A stretch of 5,189 bases of DNA from an uncultured Pseudomonadota bacterium. Its GTDB lineage: Bacteria; Desulfobacterota_B; Binatia; UBA9968. Below the pieces are notes generated by a model. The model did not search any database. It worked only from the letters and a program-made list of their open reading frames with translations, and was not told the DNA's origin. This document shows positions 4,927 through 5,189 of this stretch, in pieces; within the stretch, counting starts at the first letter, position 1, and each line of letters starts with the position of its first letter. Where the stretch lies: positions 1 to 5,189 of the forward strand of contig CAMLCX010000378.1 of the NCBI GenBank assembly GCA_946478635.1. The letters run 5' to 3'. The translations under genes were made by a program, and so were the position numbers.

Positions 4927-4955
4927 AAAATAGGTCAGCGCCCTTTGAGCGTCAA
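4927..4955 (-). promoter_or_regulatory. Sigma70-like promoter for the 3929-4894 gene
   Basis: On the minus strand TTGACG (4950-4955, five of six) is followed after 17 bases by TATTTT (4927-4932, four of six). The predicted start near 4920 gives a leader of about 26 bases containing the Shine-Dalgarno site. It has the same layout as the promoter of the gene at 501-1484. Confidence 0.45.
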
Positions 4956-5021
4956 GCAGAATCGGCGCGGCAGGCTTTGCTATTTACACAGTAGCGCTGT
5001 TTGGAATAGAGTCCGGGCGAC

Positions 5022-5189
5022 ATGAAAAATTTAGCAATCGTTGCACTTGTGATTTTCCTGTTTGACGCCGGCGCCTTCGCCAACCCTTATCTGCCGAAGG
5101 CCGGCGACCGTCCGGTCACCCTTCGAGTCGCGACCTCCGCTGTCACGGGCGGATTTGTGCATTTTTATGCCGCGCTCGATTACGGAATT
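5022..5189 (+). CDS. NMT1-like solute-binding protein, N-terminal part (runs off the window)
   Basis: The first 56 codons of a gene open at the right edge. Residues 1-20 form a signal peptide (MKN, a hydrophobic core LAIVALVIFLF, probable cleavage after AFA). Then come a short linker (NPYLPKAGDRP) and the first strand of a periplasmic binding domain, VTLRVATSAVTGGFVHFYAA (32-51). This matches the opening of NMT1/SsuA-like proteins, where LRVA.S is followed by a helix bearing the first ligand contacts. The next hallmark (a GxF-x-x-x-GL segment) would fall beyond the edge, so the family call is probable, not certain. The ribosome site is weak: upstream reads GAGTCCGGGCGAC. It is divergent from the binding-protein gene at 3929-4894, with a 127-bp gap. 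I see no clear plus-strand promoter in that gap. Confidence 0.75.
   Translation, partial: MKNLAIVALVIFLFDAGAFANPYLPKAGDRPVTLRVATSAVTGGFVHFYAALDYGI

Noticed and set aside
4956..5021. Plus-strand promoter for the gene starting at 5022
   Set aside because: TTTACA near 4982 looks like a -35 box, but nothing resembling a -10 box lies 16-18 bases downstream.

Overview
The window looks like an accessory stretch of a moderately GC-rich, Gram-negative-type bacterial chromosome. It holds four exported solute-binding proteins, one formylglycine-generating-enzyme-like (FGE/SUMF1) protein and one small membrane protein. Orphan NMT1/ThiY-type and TctC/Bug-type binding proteins, found together with short dispersed intergenic repeats, are typical of uncultured soil or groundwater lineages such as Binatota/'Deltaproteobacteria', Rokubacteria/NC10 or Tectomicrobia. 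That placement is inference; the window has no rRNA or marker gene to fix it.

Layout. Bases 1-500 carry no credible gene. They are a mosaic of dispersed intergenic repeats: a window-edge repeat at 1-44, two copies of a short 'TTCGA...CAGGACATG' repeat at 69-92 and 352-374, a 9-nt tandem repeat at 259-284, and an imperfect inverted-repeat element at 247-395. An NMT1-like binding protein follows on the minus strand (1484 to 501). The gap 1485-1684 holds its likely promoter, a probable Rho-independent terminator for the next gene, and a short tandem repeat. The FGE-domain gene is also on the minus strand (2398 to 1685). It is divergent from a TctC/Bug-type binding protein on the plus strand (2494-3567), with a 95-bp promoter region between them. 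A small two-helix membrane protein (3651-3887, plus) follows. A second NMT1-like binding protein (4894 to 3929, minus) converges on it. A third NMT1-like binding protein starts at 5022 on the plus strand and runs off the right edge.

How the genes relate. All four binding proteins have signal peptides and should act in the periplasm, capturing small organic solutes. No ABC permease, ATPase or TctA/TctB membrane component is encoded here, so any partner lies elsewhere. The minus-strand binding-protein genes have good Shine-Dalgarno sequences that fix their starts, and sigma70-like promoters with 17-bp spacers. They therefore appear to be separate transcription units rather than one operon. The FGE-like protein lacks the paired active-site cysteines of true formylglycine-generating enzymes and probably does something else. 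Its best promoter overlaps its ATG, suggesting a leaderless start at a GTG three codons downstream.

I see no CRISPR array, tRNA, rRNA, transposase or phage gene. The most unusual features are the repeat mosaic at the left, the clustered orphan binding proteins, and the promoter/start arrangement of the FGE-like gene.
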